This document shows positions 1 to 7,660 of a stretch of 29,763 nt of DNA, one piece after another (position 1 is the stretch's first letter; each line of letters opens with the position of its first letter). A program made the position numbers and the translations under genes. The stretch is from JBBRRP01 sp038251425 (lineage in GTDB: Bacteria; Myxococcota_A; Polyangia; Polyangiales; Polyangiaceae). Under the pieces are notes generated by a model. The model was given only the letters and a program-made list of their open reading frames with translations. It was not told where the DNA came from and did no database searches. The stretch lies in contig JBBSBI010000044.1 of the NCBI GenBank assembly GCA_038251425.1, positions 1-29,763 of the forward strand. Direction: 5' to 3'.

Positions 1-441
1 GCAGGCGTGTTTTGGGATCTGTTCTCGGGAGTGGGTAATTTCTCCTTGCCCTTGCTTAAGCTCGGTCTCCGCGGGTTGGGCGTGGAAATCGACCCGCACG
101 CCGTTGCGGCAGCCGCACGCGGAAGCCACGAGCAGGGGTTGAAAGGGCGGTTTATCGCAGCGGATGTCGGCAGTTGGCTGCAACAGAGTCAGTCTGAGCT
201 GCCGGACGTCGTGATCGTGGATGCGCCGCGTGCGGGCGCACAGGCAGCCCTCAGCGTGATAGCCCAGGTGGCGCAGAAATGTGTATTGATGGTTTCGTGC
301 TGCCCAGAAACGTTGGCGCGGGACATCGGGATTCTAGAGCGCGGGGGTTGGATGTTAACCTGTATGCGTATGTTTGACATGTTTCCGCAGACCCACCACA
401 TCGAGGTTGTCGCCGAACTTGTTCGCGCGCCACGTGTGTGA
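1..441 (+). CDS. TrmA/RlmD-family RNA (uracil-C5) methyltransferase, C-terminal part (5' end outside window)
   Basis: This is the SAM-dependent catalytic half of a class I RNA m5U methyltransferase of the TrmA/RlmD type, which methylates C5 of a uridine in tRNA or 23S rRNA through a cysteine adduct. The reading frame is open from base 1, so the start codon and any TRAM/Fe-S N-terminal region lie upstream. Visible motifs in family order are the SAM-binding DLFSGVGNFSLPL, the family DPPR-like box as DAPRAG, the catalytic-cysteine box as SCCPETLARD (usually SCNPxTL), and the C-terminal DMFPQTHHIE, matching the family's DMFPxTxHVE with the general-base glutamate. All catalytic elements of this half are present. 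Which RNA is modified cannot be told from the fragment. It is followed by a 190-base gap, so it is probably the last gene of its unit. Confidence 0.85.
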   Translation, partial: AGVFWDLFSGVGNFSLPLLKLGLRGLGVEIDPHAVAAAARGSHEQGLKGRFIAADVGSWLQQSQSELPDVVIVDAPRAGAQAALSVIAQVAQKCVLMVSCCPETLARDIGILERGGWMLTCMRMFDMFPQTHHIEVVAELVRAPRV

Positions 442-631
442 GGAGGTAAGCGGTAGTCGGCCTACTATCTAGCGGCGTGATAATGTTTCGGTGGGGCTGG
501 TTTTGGACCCGCGAATTGACACAAAATAGTTCCGATCTTCGGTCGCTGAGCAGGCAGACTCCTGTAGGCTCGTTGAGCTGCCCGCTCATCTCGCGGAATT
601 CTCGCCGCACCCAGCAGAAGGAGCCTAGCCC

Positions 632-2329
632 GTGGTACCGAATCGACGAATCCTCAAAGCCCTTGCGCTCGTGGGAAGTACCCTGGCAGTCGGGTGCGAA
701 GCCCAAGTTTCCACCCCCGGACTACCCGCTGATAAATCCTCGCAGATGGGCGCGTCGCAGCCTCCCGGGACGGGCCCAGCCAACATCGCTCCGCCCACGG
801 CGGCGGCCTGCGAAGCGGCTAGGTATCCTGGCCCTTCACCGATCCGGCGTCTGACGCGCCGCGAGTACAACGGCACCGTTCAAGAACTCCTCAAGGACAC
901 TTCGGCGCCCGCACAGGGCTTCGTCGCTGAAGAGACGGCGCTCGGTTTCAACAACAACGCCCAGGCCCTAACAATCTCGACGCTCCTGGTCGAGCAGTAC
1001 ATGGCGGCGGCCGAGAAGCTGTCAGTGGCGGCAACCGCTGATCTCACGCAGCTGCTACCCTGCGATCCAACGGCCGATGCCGATGGTTGTGCGGGCAAGT
1101 TCATCTCTGATTTCGGGGAACGCGCGTTTCGACGCCCCATCACAACGGATGAGCAGTTGCGTTTCCAGAACGTCTACTCGTGGGGCAAGCAGCATCAAGA
1201 TTTTCGCACCGGCGTCGAGATGGTGATCGAGGCGATGCTGCAATCGGCAAGCTTTCTTTATCGCGTTGAATTCGGAGAAGGGACTTCCACTGCCGGCAAC
1301 CTGCCGCTCAACAGCTTCGAGCTTGCCAGCCGCCTGTCGTATCTCTTCCTCGGGAGCATGCCGGATGCCCCACTCTGGACTGCCGCAAAAAATGGCCAAT
1401 TGAGCACGCCCCAGGGCGTTGATGCGCAGGCGCTGCGGCTGTCCAAGGATCCTCGCGCCCGCGCGACGGTCGCAGATTTCCACGCACAATGGCTCGGTCT
1501 TCAGGGCGTCACTAGCCTCGAGCGCGATCCGGCAGTGTACGCGGGTTACACCGCGGCGCTGCCCGCACTCTTCTTGAATGAAACGCAGAGCTTCGTCGAC
1601 AATGTCTTCTGGGAGGGTGAGGGCACCGTCCAAGCTCTGCTAACGGCTCCGTTCACGTTCTTGAACAGCGACCTTGCTAAGTTCTACGGAGTCACTGATC
1701 CGGGAGGCGCTGTGTTCGCACAATCAGCCACCGACGGGGTGAAGCGTGCTGGCTTGCTTTCCCAAGGCAGTATCCTCGCGGCGCATGCTAAACCGCTGCA
1801 AACGTCGCCTGTTCAGCGCGGCAAATTCGTACGAGAGCAGTTTCTCTGCCAGCTGTTACCACCTCCGCCCGCCAATCTCGTGATAACACCCCCAGCGCTC
1901 GATCCCAAGCTTTCGACTCGCGAGCGTTTCACGCAGCATTCCAAGGATATCGCCTGTTCGGGCTGCCACAGCCTCATGGATCCGATCGGGCTTGGTTTCG
2001 AGCACTTCGATCCGGTCGGGCGCTATCGCGATACTGAAAATGGTAAAGCTGTCTCTGGAGCTGGAGAGCTGCTGGCGACAGACGTTAATGGGACGTTTGA
2101 TGGCGCGGTCGAACTCGGGGCAAAACTGGCGACGAGCGCGGCCGTCAGCGATTGCGTGACGACGGAGTGGTTCCGTTATGCGTTCGGGCGGAGCGAAACA
2201 CCAGAAGATGCTTGCTCGATGGCGCAGCTCAAGAGCGCTATGAAGGCCGACAATAATCGGATGCAGTCCTTGCTCTTGGCGTTCACCAAAACAGATGCGT
2301 TCCTCTACCGAAAGGCGGTGACACCATGA
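632..2329 (+). CDS. DUF1592-family mono-haem lipoprotein (DUF1587/1592/1595/1588/1585 modules)
   Basis: Exported 565-residue protein of the DUF1592 type, a family of unknown reaction found mostly in Myxococcota, Planctomycetes and Verrucomicrobia and usually paired with DUF1552. The GTG start at 632 is chosen because AGAAGGAG (616-623) sits 8 bases upstream. The N-terminus then gives a lipoprotein signal with lipobox LAVGC (Cys22). Module signatures appear in the usual order: RRLTRREYNGTVQELL (about 73-88, DUF1587-like), FGERAFRRPITTDE (DUF1595-like), the DUF1592 core, a CSGCH c-type haem motif (Cys442, Cys445, His446) followed by MDPIGLGFEHFDPVGRYR (DUF1588-like), and a C-terminal DUF1585-like end FTKTDAFLYRK. 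A single haem attached outside the cytoplasmic membrane is predicted. The stop overlaps the start of the DUF1552 gene (ATGA), so the two are co-translated and probably act together. The substrate is unknown. Confidence 0.88.
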   Translation: MVPNRRILKALALVGSTLAVGCEAQVSTPGLPADKSSQMGASQPPGTGPANIAPPTAAACEAARYPGPSPIRRLTRREYNGTVQELLKDTSAPAQGFVAEETALGFNNNAQALTISTLLVEQYMAAAEKLSVAATADLTQLLPCDPTADADGCAGKFISDFGERAFRRPITTDEQLRFQNVYSWGKQHQDFRTGVEMVIEAMLQSASFLYRVEFGEGTSTAGNLPLNSFELASRLSYLFLGSMPDAPLWTAAKNGQLSTPQGVDAQALRLSKDPRARATVADFHAQWLGLQGVTSLERDPAVYAGYTAALPALFLNETQSFVDNVFWEGEGTVQALLTAPFTFLNSDLAKFYGVTDPGGAVFAQSATDGVKRAGLLSQGSILAAHAKPLQTSPVQRGKFVREQFLCQLLPPPPANLVITPPALDPKLSTRERFTQHSKDIACSGCHSLMDPIGLGFEHFDPVGRYRDTENGKAVSGAGELLATDVNGTFDGAVELGAKLATSAAVSDCVTTEWFRYAFGRSETPEDACSMAQLKSAMKADNNRMQSLLLAFTKTDAFLYRKAVTP

Positions 2330-3705
2330 AGACGTTGAGCCGAAGAACGGTCCTTCGCGGCGCTGGCGGCGTTGCGATCGCTTTGCCATTTTTGGATGTC
2401 ATGGGTCGGGTGGAGAAGGTGCGCGCGGCCGGCATGCCCGGCTATTCTGCGAGTGGTGCGCCCCTCAGATTTGTGGTGTTTTTTAGCCCGAATGGCACCA
2501 TTCCTAGCGCCTGGGTGCCAACGGGTACGCTGAGCAACTGGACGCTCTCACGGATTTTGAAGCCGCTCGAACGCCACAAAGCGAAGCTCAACGTCATCCA
2601 AGGTGTCGATCAGCAGGGAGGGGGCGGTGACGGTCACCAGAATGGCATGGGCGGCATGCTCACCGGTCAAATGCTGAACGGCGGCCCCTTCAAAGGCGGC
2701 GATGGAGGCACTGCCGGCTGGGCCAATGGCATCAGCGTTGATCAGCGTATTGCGCAAGCGATTGGGAAGGGAACGAAGTTTCAGTCACTTGAGCTTTCGA
2801 TTGAAAATGGAACCAATGGCGACAATTGGAATCGCATGAGCTACTCGGGTCCGGATCAGCCAGTCCCACCAGAATCGAGCCCGTACGTCGCCTTCAATCG
2901 TATTTTTGGTGGTTTTACCGCTCCAGGTACTGGACCGACCGCCGCTGATCAGCTCTTAGTTCAGCGCAGGCAAGAAGTGTTAGGCGCCGCTATCGAAGAC
3001 TATGTCTCAGTCAACAAACGCTTGGGACAGGGGGATCGCATGAAGCTGGATGAGCACCTCACGGCAATTCGCGAGCTCGAAGCTCGTTTAAGTATTCCCA
3101 CCGGGACAAGCTCCAGTGCTCAGGCTTCGTGCGCGCTGCCCAGCCTCGGCACGCCGTTGGATGTCAAGAAGAACGACAACTTCCCAGCTTTGGGGAAGCT
3201 CCAAATGGATCTGGCAGCGATGGCACTGACGTGTGATCAGACGCGCGTGGCGAGCCTCATGTTCAATCGGTCGGTAGGCGGCGCAACCTTCACCTGGCTG
3301 AATGCGGGCATCACGCGTGGGCACCACGATATGTCGCACGACGGCGACGACATTGCTGATACCGTTGAAAAGCTCACGCTGATCAACACCTGGTACGCAG
3401 AGCAGCTCGCCTATTTCTTAGACCATATCGCCAACGTGCCTGAAGGCACTGGGACGATGCTCGACAATACCTTGGTTTTCTGGTGCAACGAATTGGCCAA
3501 GGGCAACGCGCACTCGCGAACCGACGCCGCGTACGTGCTGGCTGGCGGTGCCGGCGGCTACTTCAAGACGGATCGCTATCTTCAATTTACCGGGAATGTG
3601 CCGCACAACAATTTGCTGCTCTCGATGGTCAATGCGATGGGCATCCCAGACACCACCTTCGGCAAGGCCGATTGGTGCCAGGGCCCGCTCGCCGGGCTCG
3701 CCTAA
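2326..3705 (+). CDS. DUF1552-family protein, Tat-exported
   Basis: 459-residue DUF1552 protein, the regular partner of DUF1592 proteins. The N-terminus carries a twin-arginine signal (SRRTVLRGAGG followed by the hydrophobic stretch VAIALPFLDVM), which implies export of a folded, possibly cofactor-bearing protein. Family-typical blocks are VVFFSPNGTIPSAWVPTG near residue 50, the glycine-rich GGDGHQNGMGGMLTG near 100, the central SLMFNRSVGGATFTW, the GHHDMSHDGDD histidine/aspartate segment, NTLVFWCNELAKGNAHSR, and the conserved end PHNNLLLSMVNAMGIPD. The histidine/aspartate-rich blocks resemble the metal-binding layout of alkaline-phosphatase/sulfatase-fold proteins, but that link is inference. 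The ATG overlaps the preceding stop by 4 bases. No enzymatic activity can be assigned from sequence alone. Confidence 0.88.
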   Translation: MKTLSRRTVLRGAGGVAIALPFLDVMGRVEKVRAAGMPGYSASGAPLRFVVFFSPNGTIPSAWVPTGTLSNWTLSRILKPLERHKAKLNVIQGVDQQGGGGDGHQNGMGGMLTGQMLNGGPFKGGDGGTAGWANGISVDQRIAQAIGKGTKFQSLELSIENGTNGDNWNRMSYSGPDQPVPPESSPYVAFNRIFGGFTAPGTGPTAADQLLVQRRQEVLGAAIEDYVSVNKRLGQGDRMKLDEHLTAIRELEARLSIPTGTSSSAQASCALPSLGTPLDVKKNDNFPALGKLQMDLAAMALTCDQTRVASLMFNRSVGGATFTWLNAGITRGHHDMSHDGDDIADTVEKLTLINTWYAEQLAYFLDHIANVPEGTGTMLDNTLVFWCNELAKGNAHSRTDAAYVLAGGAGGYFKTDRYLQFTGNVPHNNLLLSMVNAMGIPDTTFGKADWCQGPLAGLA

Positions 3706-3959
3706 GCGGCTTCGGGTGATTTTTGGGGCGCGTGTCTTTTGCCGCCCGTTGACCGCCCTTACTCCACCCCAAGTCCACCCCGCACCAAGCATCGCCCTTC
3801 GGGTCGCTGCGCGAGGGTCACGAGCGGGTCGGTGCGGCGCCGCGCCGCAAGGCATGCCAGGTGAGCCGGTTGGGTTCGTGCGGCGCGGGGCTCGATGGCG
3901 CGCGCGGGCGCAGGCGGAGAAAAAGCAACGCGCGTTCGTCCGATGGTGCCAAAAGCCGC

Positions 3960-3982
3960 GCTCGCCATTCGAGCTATTTTTT
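3960..3982 (+). terminator. Possible rho-independent terminator downstream of the DUF1592/DUF1552 pair
   Basis: A perfect 5-bp stem GCTCG/CGAGC closes a 5-base loop (CCATT) and is followed at once by TATTTTTT. Stem plus T-run is the classic layout, although the stem is short and lies about 255 bases after the DUF1552 stop. Confidence 0.4.
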
Positions 3983-4041
3983 GGTCAAAAGTCCAGGGGA
4001 TGTTGCCCTTTTAAGATAGAGCTTACGGACACGTTTTGGGC

Positions 4042-4070
4042 ACGACCGCACGAGCCGGCTCGCCGGTCGT
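4042..4070. other. Strong 29-base imperfect hairpin in the intergenic region
   Basis: Outer stem ACGACCG/CGGTCGT is 7 bp and perfect. An asymmetric CA/C internal loop follows, then a 4-bp CGAG/CTCG stem and a CCGG loop. A T-run (4090-4095) lies about 20 bases further on, too far for a textbook terminator. It could be part of a small RNA, a protein-binding site or an extra terminator. Confidence 0.35.
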
Positions 4071-4238
4071 CTTAGAGACGTTGAATAAGATTTTTTCTTC
4101 GTGCTCCCTAGGGGGAGAGAAGATGTGGCGGCCTGGCGTGCTCGCGTTGCTGCGCGCGGCAGAGGCCCTCAAACCTGCGCTCGCGTGGCGTGCTTGCTCG
4201 CAGAGATACGCCTGGCGCGCTGCGCGGTGGCGAGGGGT

Positions 4239-4538
4239 CTAACAGTTGGGGAACTGCGGGAGACCAAACCATCCGGAAGTAGCTCGCCTATGGGATTTTC
4301 CGCATGCGTAGGCAAAGGAGCCGTTACATTTTGCGGCCTCGTTGGCAAATACCAAGGCGTCATTGTCTGCGATGCGGCCAAGACTACGACGCTCAACATC
4401 GCCAAAGGTTCTGCTTATATCGTCGCAAACTGCCGCGCGGCTAACGCGTTTGGTCGATGACCGAAAATACCCCTCGATAGCAATGCCACACTGCGCGCAA
4501 TTCGTGGTTCGATCGTTGACCGTGGCGCTCACTTCCAC
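4239..4538 (-). other. Minus-strand open frame of about 99 codons with a Cys-rich NCAQCG motif; possible remnant or small gene
   Basis: This frame runs from a GTG (directly after an in-frame TGA) to a stop and encodes a cysteine-rich peptide containing NCAQCG near residue 14. The secreted protein encoded from 4808 has exactly NCAQCG at the start of its mature part, and the DNA around both motifs matches at 19 of 20 bases in inverted orientation. There is no ribosome-binding site, no signal peptide and no similarity beyond that motif. It may be a decayed partial copy or chance, and I do not call it a functional gene. Confidence 0.2.
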
Positions 4539-4807
4539 TCAAAACCTGAGCGCGCTCCGATCACGGTGAAATGCTCTCTCCAAACGATTTGAGCGCAAAT
4601 TGCTGGCCGTCCAGTCAAAGCAATCACGGTCACAGGTTAGTATTTTCGAATGAAACCACGTCACTGGGCCAGGTGGTGCCTCGAACCCTAACGGGTTAAC
4701 CCTATTATTCTGCGCGGGTCGTTTAGCGTTGACGGGCACTAGGCGGCGTGGTACCTGGCGTTTGCTAGTTAACGTGTGGCGTTTTAGCGGTGGCAGGGAG
4801 AAGGCTA

Positions 4808-5653
4808 ATGAATAAAAAACCATACTGGGCAGCGGGTGTCGCAATGCTTCTTCTCGTTCCGGAAGGAGCCCACGCGAATTGCGCGCAATGTGGCCCGCCT
4901 ATAGCGTTTGGGGGAGAATTCATGACGCATTGGACCGGCTGCGAGAAGTCTTTGCCCCAGCTCTCGCACACTATCTGGCAAATTGACATGTGGGGCGGTG
5001 AAATGGCCTCTTTTGGTAATGCTGCACGGTTTGAATACGGGGATCAAAACGTTTGGACAAGTGACGTCGTTGAAGACGCATATCCAGGCGGGCAAGATAA
5101 TGCCTATGCCGACTCGGTGGATTTCTATGCTCTGTCTTCTCACGGGAGGGTGCAAGGCGCGGCCGGTCATCAAACTTACATAGGGTCAATGTGTTCGAGA
5201 GGGACTTTTACCTCGCCCGAATGGGACTCTCAGAATTCGATCTTCGATGAGACCCCACCAAACTACTTCGCTATCAACTCGCCCGGATATGCGAGATTCA
5301 TAATGCTGCTTACGTGCTTTAGTGTCGATACTGAGCCTCAAAACGCTTGGCAGGCTGCGACGGCTTACGGGAATGATGTGATCATGGGCTACCGGGGGCT
5401 ATCGGCGGATTCCACTAACACCGAAGAGGTTGGAAGGGATTTGGCCGACGGGGTTTTCCGCAACGGGCAGTCATTCAAGCCGGCTTGGTTTTATGCAGTC
5501 GAAGATTGGTGGGTCGATGACGTGGGGGAAATACTGGTGAGGGGGAAGACTTCTGCCGAGTGCATAAGTCGGCTGAACGGATTGTCTCCGCAGACTCCGC
5601 GACGGATTAACGGTATTTTAGGTTATATGTGTTGGTCTTCGCATCAGGGTTGA
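4808..5653 (+). CDS. Secreted DUF6345-like protein with possible His/Cys (clan CD-like) dyad
   Basis: Predicted secreted protein of 281 residues. The ATG at 4808 is preferred over the upstream in-frame GTG (4790) because GGGAGAAGG (4796-4804) lies just upstream and translation then begins with a clean Sec signal (MNKKPYWAAG plus hydrophobic core, AHA|N cleavage at about residue 23). The mature part opens with NCAQCG. Two blocks stand out: a hydrophobic strand ending in SHG (His112, in DFYALSSHG) and a second hydrophobic strand ending in Cys170 (FIMLLTCFS), followed by the VIMGYRG block. This His-Gly/strand-Cys order is what clan CD cysteine peptidases (caspase, gingipain, clostripain) show, and the overall pattern resembles DUF6345 proteins. 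The family is my recollection and the peptidase idea is inference. It leads a three-gene run of exported proteins with less GC-rich DNA than the neighbours. Confidence 0.6.
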   Translation: MNKKPYWAAGVAMLLLVPEGAHANCAQCGPPIAFGGEFMTHWTGCEKSLPQLSHTIWQIDMWGGEMASFGNAARFEYGDQNVWTSDVVEDAYPGGQDNAYADSVDFYALSSHGRVQGAAGHQTYIGSMCSRGTFTSPEWDSQNSIFDETPPNYFAINSPGYARFIMLLTCFSVDTEPQNAWQAATAYGNDVIMGYRGLSADSTNTEEVGRDLADGVFRNGQSFKPAWFYAVEDWWVDDVGEILVRGKTSAECISRLNGLSPQTPRRINGILGYMCWSSHQG

Positions 5654-5668
5654 GTGAGGGATAACGCT

Positions 5669-6853
5669 ATGTTAAAACACAAATATACTCGGTGGTACCT
5701 GCTTACATTCGTACTCGCTCTTGTTGGTTGCGGTACGTCTAGAGATGAGGAGCAGCAGCAAGCCCGCGAAATCGGTTCACGCCTGTCTCCGCAGTCCCCG
5801 CTACTGGGCGTAGCGGCCCTCAGGCTTCAGCGTGGCGGGCGCGCTCTGCTGAAGGATGAACCGGCAAGCCGCACATATTCGGACGTTGCCGCCGCTCGTC
5901 TGCATAAGGTCTCCCTCCACGATAAGTTCGCCATCTATGAACTTAGCCCACCGGTTGAACCAATGACCGAAGCGGTGCAACGAGCGCAGAATCTATTCGG
6001 CGCTCGTTCCCTTGTTAGTCGGGGCGAACCTGACAAGGACGTTGGGGTGTCGGACGCATTGCGGCCGTGGATTTTTGCGACACTAGGCCAAAAAAATCTG
6101 CGCATCAACGGTTTCAGCGGAGACGAGTCCTACGAGGATGCCGCGCGAAATCACAAAGGCGCTCCGGTCGATAAGCTCCCGCTGTCAGATGACGAATATG
6201 TCAGCAGGGCTGAGAGCTACATGTCCACTGCCGGAGGCCTAGTGGGTCGCGGAATCGCAAATAACACCCTGTTTCCTTATAAGCTACGACGCTACATGGT
6301 TTGGGAAGCACGCCCGAACGAGATTGCGTCCGCCGGCCGAGCCTACCAGGTTGCCGTCGCGTACAACCAAACTGTAGATGATTTACCTGTAATTGGGACA
6401 GGGGGGAAGTTCTCAGTACATCTAAGTCCGCAAGGCGAAGTCGTTGGACACGAAATTAACCTACGAAGCGTCAAGCGAGTGCTGGCAAGAATATCAGAGG
6501 GGGACCTGGTATCCCCGGAGGACGCGTTGGCACAGGTCGAGGCAAGGTTAACGGCAAGCGGGCTGGATCTGACGCAGTTCACATTGGTGCGAAATGAACT
6601 GGGGTACTATCGCTTCGGTCGAAATTCGCCGCAGTCAGTCCTAGCGCCTCACTACGCGTTCGGTTACGATCCCCGTCCCGGGGTTACAGCAAAGCGCCTT
6701 CTCGAGGTGGTACCAGCGACCAGAAATCAAACGCACCTCGGCTGGATCGCGGCTGATCAGCAGGCAGATCAGGACAGGAAGGACAAGGTCATGGCCGCAG
6801 GCGGGGGCGAGACAGTCAAGGGCGTCGGCAAGGCACGAACTGAAATAAAGTAG
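5669..6853 (+). CDS. Hypothetical lipoprotein, partner of the DUF6345-like protein
   Basis: 394-residue lipoprotein of unknown function. The ATG at 5669 is favoured over a GTG at 5654: GAGGG (5656-5660) is 8 bases upstream and the signal peptide then starts MLKHKYTRWY, with lipobox ALVGC (Cys21). The mature region has no named domain I recognise. It contains a segment GKFSVHLSPQGEVVGHEINLR (about 230-250) that reads like a PepSY-type or propeptide-like beta-rich domain, and a later APHYAFGYDP motif. Only 15 bases separate it from the upstream stop, so co-transcription is likely. A possibility is that it supplies in trans the N-terminal accessory region that comparable proteins carry in cis. 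That is inference from gene order and loose similarity only. Confidence 0.6.
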   Translation: MLKHKYTRWYLLTFVLALVGCGTSRDEEQQQAREIGSRLSPQSPLLGVAALRLQRGGRALLKDEPASRTYSDVAAARLHKVSLHDKFAIYELSPPVEPMTEAVQRAQNLFGARSLVSRGEPDKDVGVSDALRPWIFATLGQKNLRINGFSGDESYEDAARNHKGAPVDKLPLSDDEYVSRAESYMSTAGGLVGRGIANNTLFPYKLRRYMVWEARPNEIASAGRAYQVAVAYNQTVDDLPVIGTGGKFSVHLSPQGEVVGHEINLRSVKRVLARISEGDLVSPEDALAQVEARLTASGLDLTQFTLVRNELGYYRFGRNSPQSVLAPHYAFGYDPRPGVTAKRLLEVVPATRNQTHLGWIAADQQADQDRKDKVMAAGGGETVKGVGKARTEIK

Positions 6854-6887
6854 GCCCCGGTTGTCGAAATCACTTACGCTTGTTCCT

Positions 6888-7382
6888 ATGCGACAGCTGG
6901 CGAACATGGGTATCGTTTTTGCGCTGACTGGATGTGGCGGGCCCCAAGATGCTCGTGAAGTTGAGAACCCGATGCCTGGAGACATTGTCCCCTTCACGTT
7001 GGACGTGATGGTGTCTGGCAGTGATACGGCGTTCCGCGGTCGGGTACTGGAGTATGCGGGCGCGACTTTCCCGCCCCCAGATCACGGATCGACCTTTCTC
7101 ACATTCTGCACCGGGACACGAGAGAAGTTCCTTGAGATTCCACTGGTCTTTACGGTTCGCGAGGGGGATACCGTGCTTGGGTCGCGGCCTGTCCAGCGCG
7201 ACGGGTGTCGGCAGCAGTTGGGTTCGCAGTTTGTGGCAGGGCGCAGGGGATGGTCAGAATCCGACCATTTTATTCTCCTTGAGGATGGGTCATTGTTAAC
7301 GAACCTGAACCCCACAGTCACCCTCGGCTGCTCTGCCAGCGCGCCGAATTGCCTAATTGCTACTACAACTCACATCTTCTGA
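6888..7382 (+). CDS. Small hypothetical lipoprotein
   Basis: 164-residue exported protein with a short lipoprotein signal (MRQLANMGIV, lipobox ALTGC, Cys16). A TTG at 6861 would add nine residues and is also possible; neither start has a strong ribosome-binding site. The mature part is beta-rich with four cysteines (FCTG, DGCRQQ, LGCSAS, NCLIA), suggesting disulfides outside the cytoplasm. It follows the previous lipoprotein by 34 bases and is likely the third gene of the same transcript. No family was recognised. Confidence 0.5.
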   Translation: MRQLANMGIVFALTGCGGPQDAREVENPMPGDIVPFTLDVMVSGSDTAFRGRVLEYAGATFPPPDHGSTFLTFCTGTREKFLEIPLVFTVREGDTVLGSRPVQRDGCRQQLGSQFVAGRRGWSESDHFILLEDGSLLTNLNPTVTLGCSASAPNCLIATTTHIF

Positions 7383-7445
7383 GCTTCGCAGATTTTGCCG
7401 CTGAGGAGCAGCCGGCTATGTCGGCGCATTCGACGAAGAAATACG

Positions 7446-7466
7446 AAAGTCCTTAGGGCCTTTTTT
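7446..7466 (+). terminator. Weak candidate terminator after the three-gene exported-protein run
   Basis: AAAGTCC can pair with GGCCTTT (one T/C mismatch) across a TTAG loop, leading into a TTTTTT run at 7461-7466. It lies 64 bases past the stop at 7382. The mismatch makes the stem marginal. Confidence 0.3.
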
Positions 7467-7660
7467 GCTTCTAGAACGGCGGCCAGTGGATTTTTGCGCG
7501 CGCATTTGCGCCACCCCTTGACCACCCATTCGCGCGATTTACCTTGCTGCCCAGATGCGAGCGGCTCGGTGAGAACGCCGCATTTAATTAACAGTCGGTG
7601 CATTGCTCGTTGCGGTGCCCTGATGAACCTGAGGCAAACCATCAAGAAAGGAGGCCAGCC

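Larger units (their letters stand above)
3706..4807. other. 1.1-kb region without a convincing gene
   Basis: Open frames here are short, overlap each other in several frames and lack ribosome-binding sites or recognisable motifs. The left part (3706-4240) is GC-rich with many GCGC runs and small inverted repeats, for example TGCGGC/GCCGCA at 3833-3849. The right part (4240-4807) is closer to average composition. Identifiable items are a terminator-like hairpin at 3960-3982, a long hairpin at 4042-4070, a minus-strand open frame at 4239-4538 and the inverted echo at 4485-4504. The upstream control of the gene starting at 4808 should lie in the last 200 bases. A possible -35 TTGACG (4729-4734) has only a weak -10 (TACCTG, 4752-4757), so no promoter is called. 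Confidence 0.6.

Noticed and set aside
516..521. TTGACA, a perfect -35 box upstream of the DUF1592 gene
   Set aside because: No TATAAT-like hexamer occurs at 16-18 bases downstream (539-544 reads TCGGTC), so no promoter was called.
4101..4460. Plus-strand open frame of 119 codons in the 1.1-kb gap
   Set aside because: Ala/Arg-rich start typical of GC-rich noncoding DNA, no convincing ribosome-binding site and no recognisable domain.
4676..4705. tRNA T-loop-like GGTTCGAGGC on the minus strand and a GGGTTAACCC palindrome (4693-4702)
   Set aside because: No flanking stems for a cloverleaf or acceptor arm could be found, and the 10-bp palindrome is short enough to be chance.
7383..7660. Search for heat-shock control (CIRCE, sigma-32 promoter, ROSE-like thermometer) before hsp20
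   Set aside because: No CIRCE inverted repeat. CTTGAC at 7517-7522 lacks a matching sigma-32 -10. The region near the ribosome-binding site shows no clear hairpin masking it.
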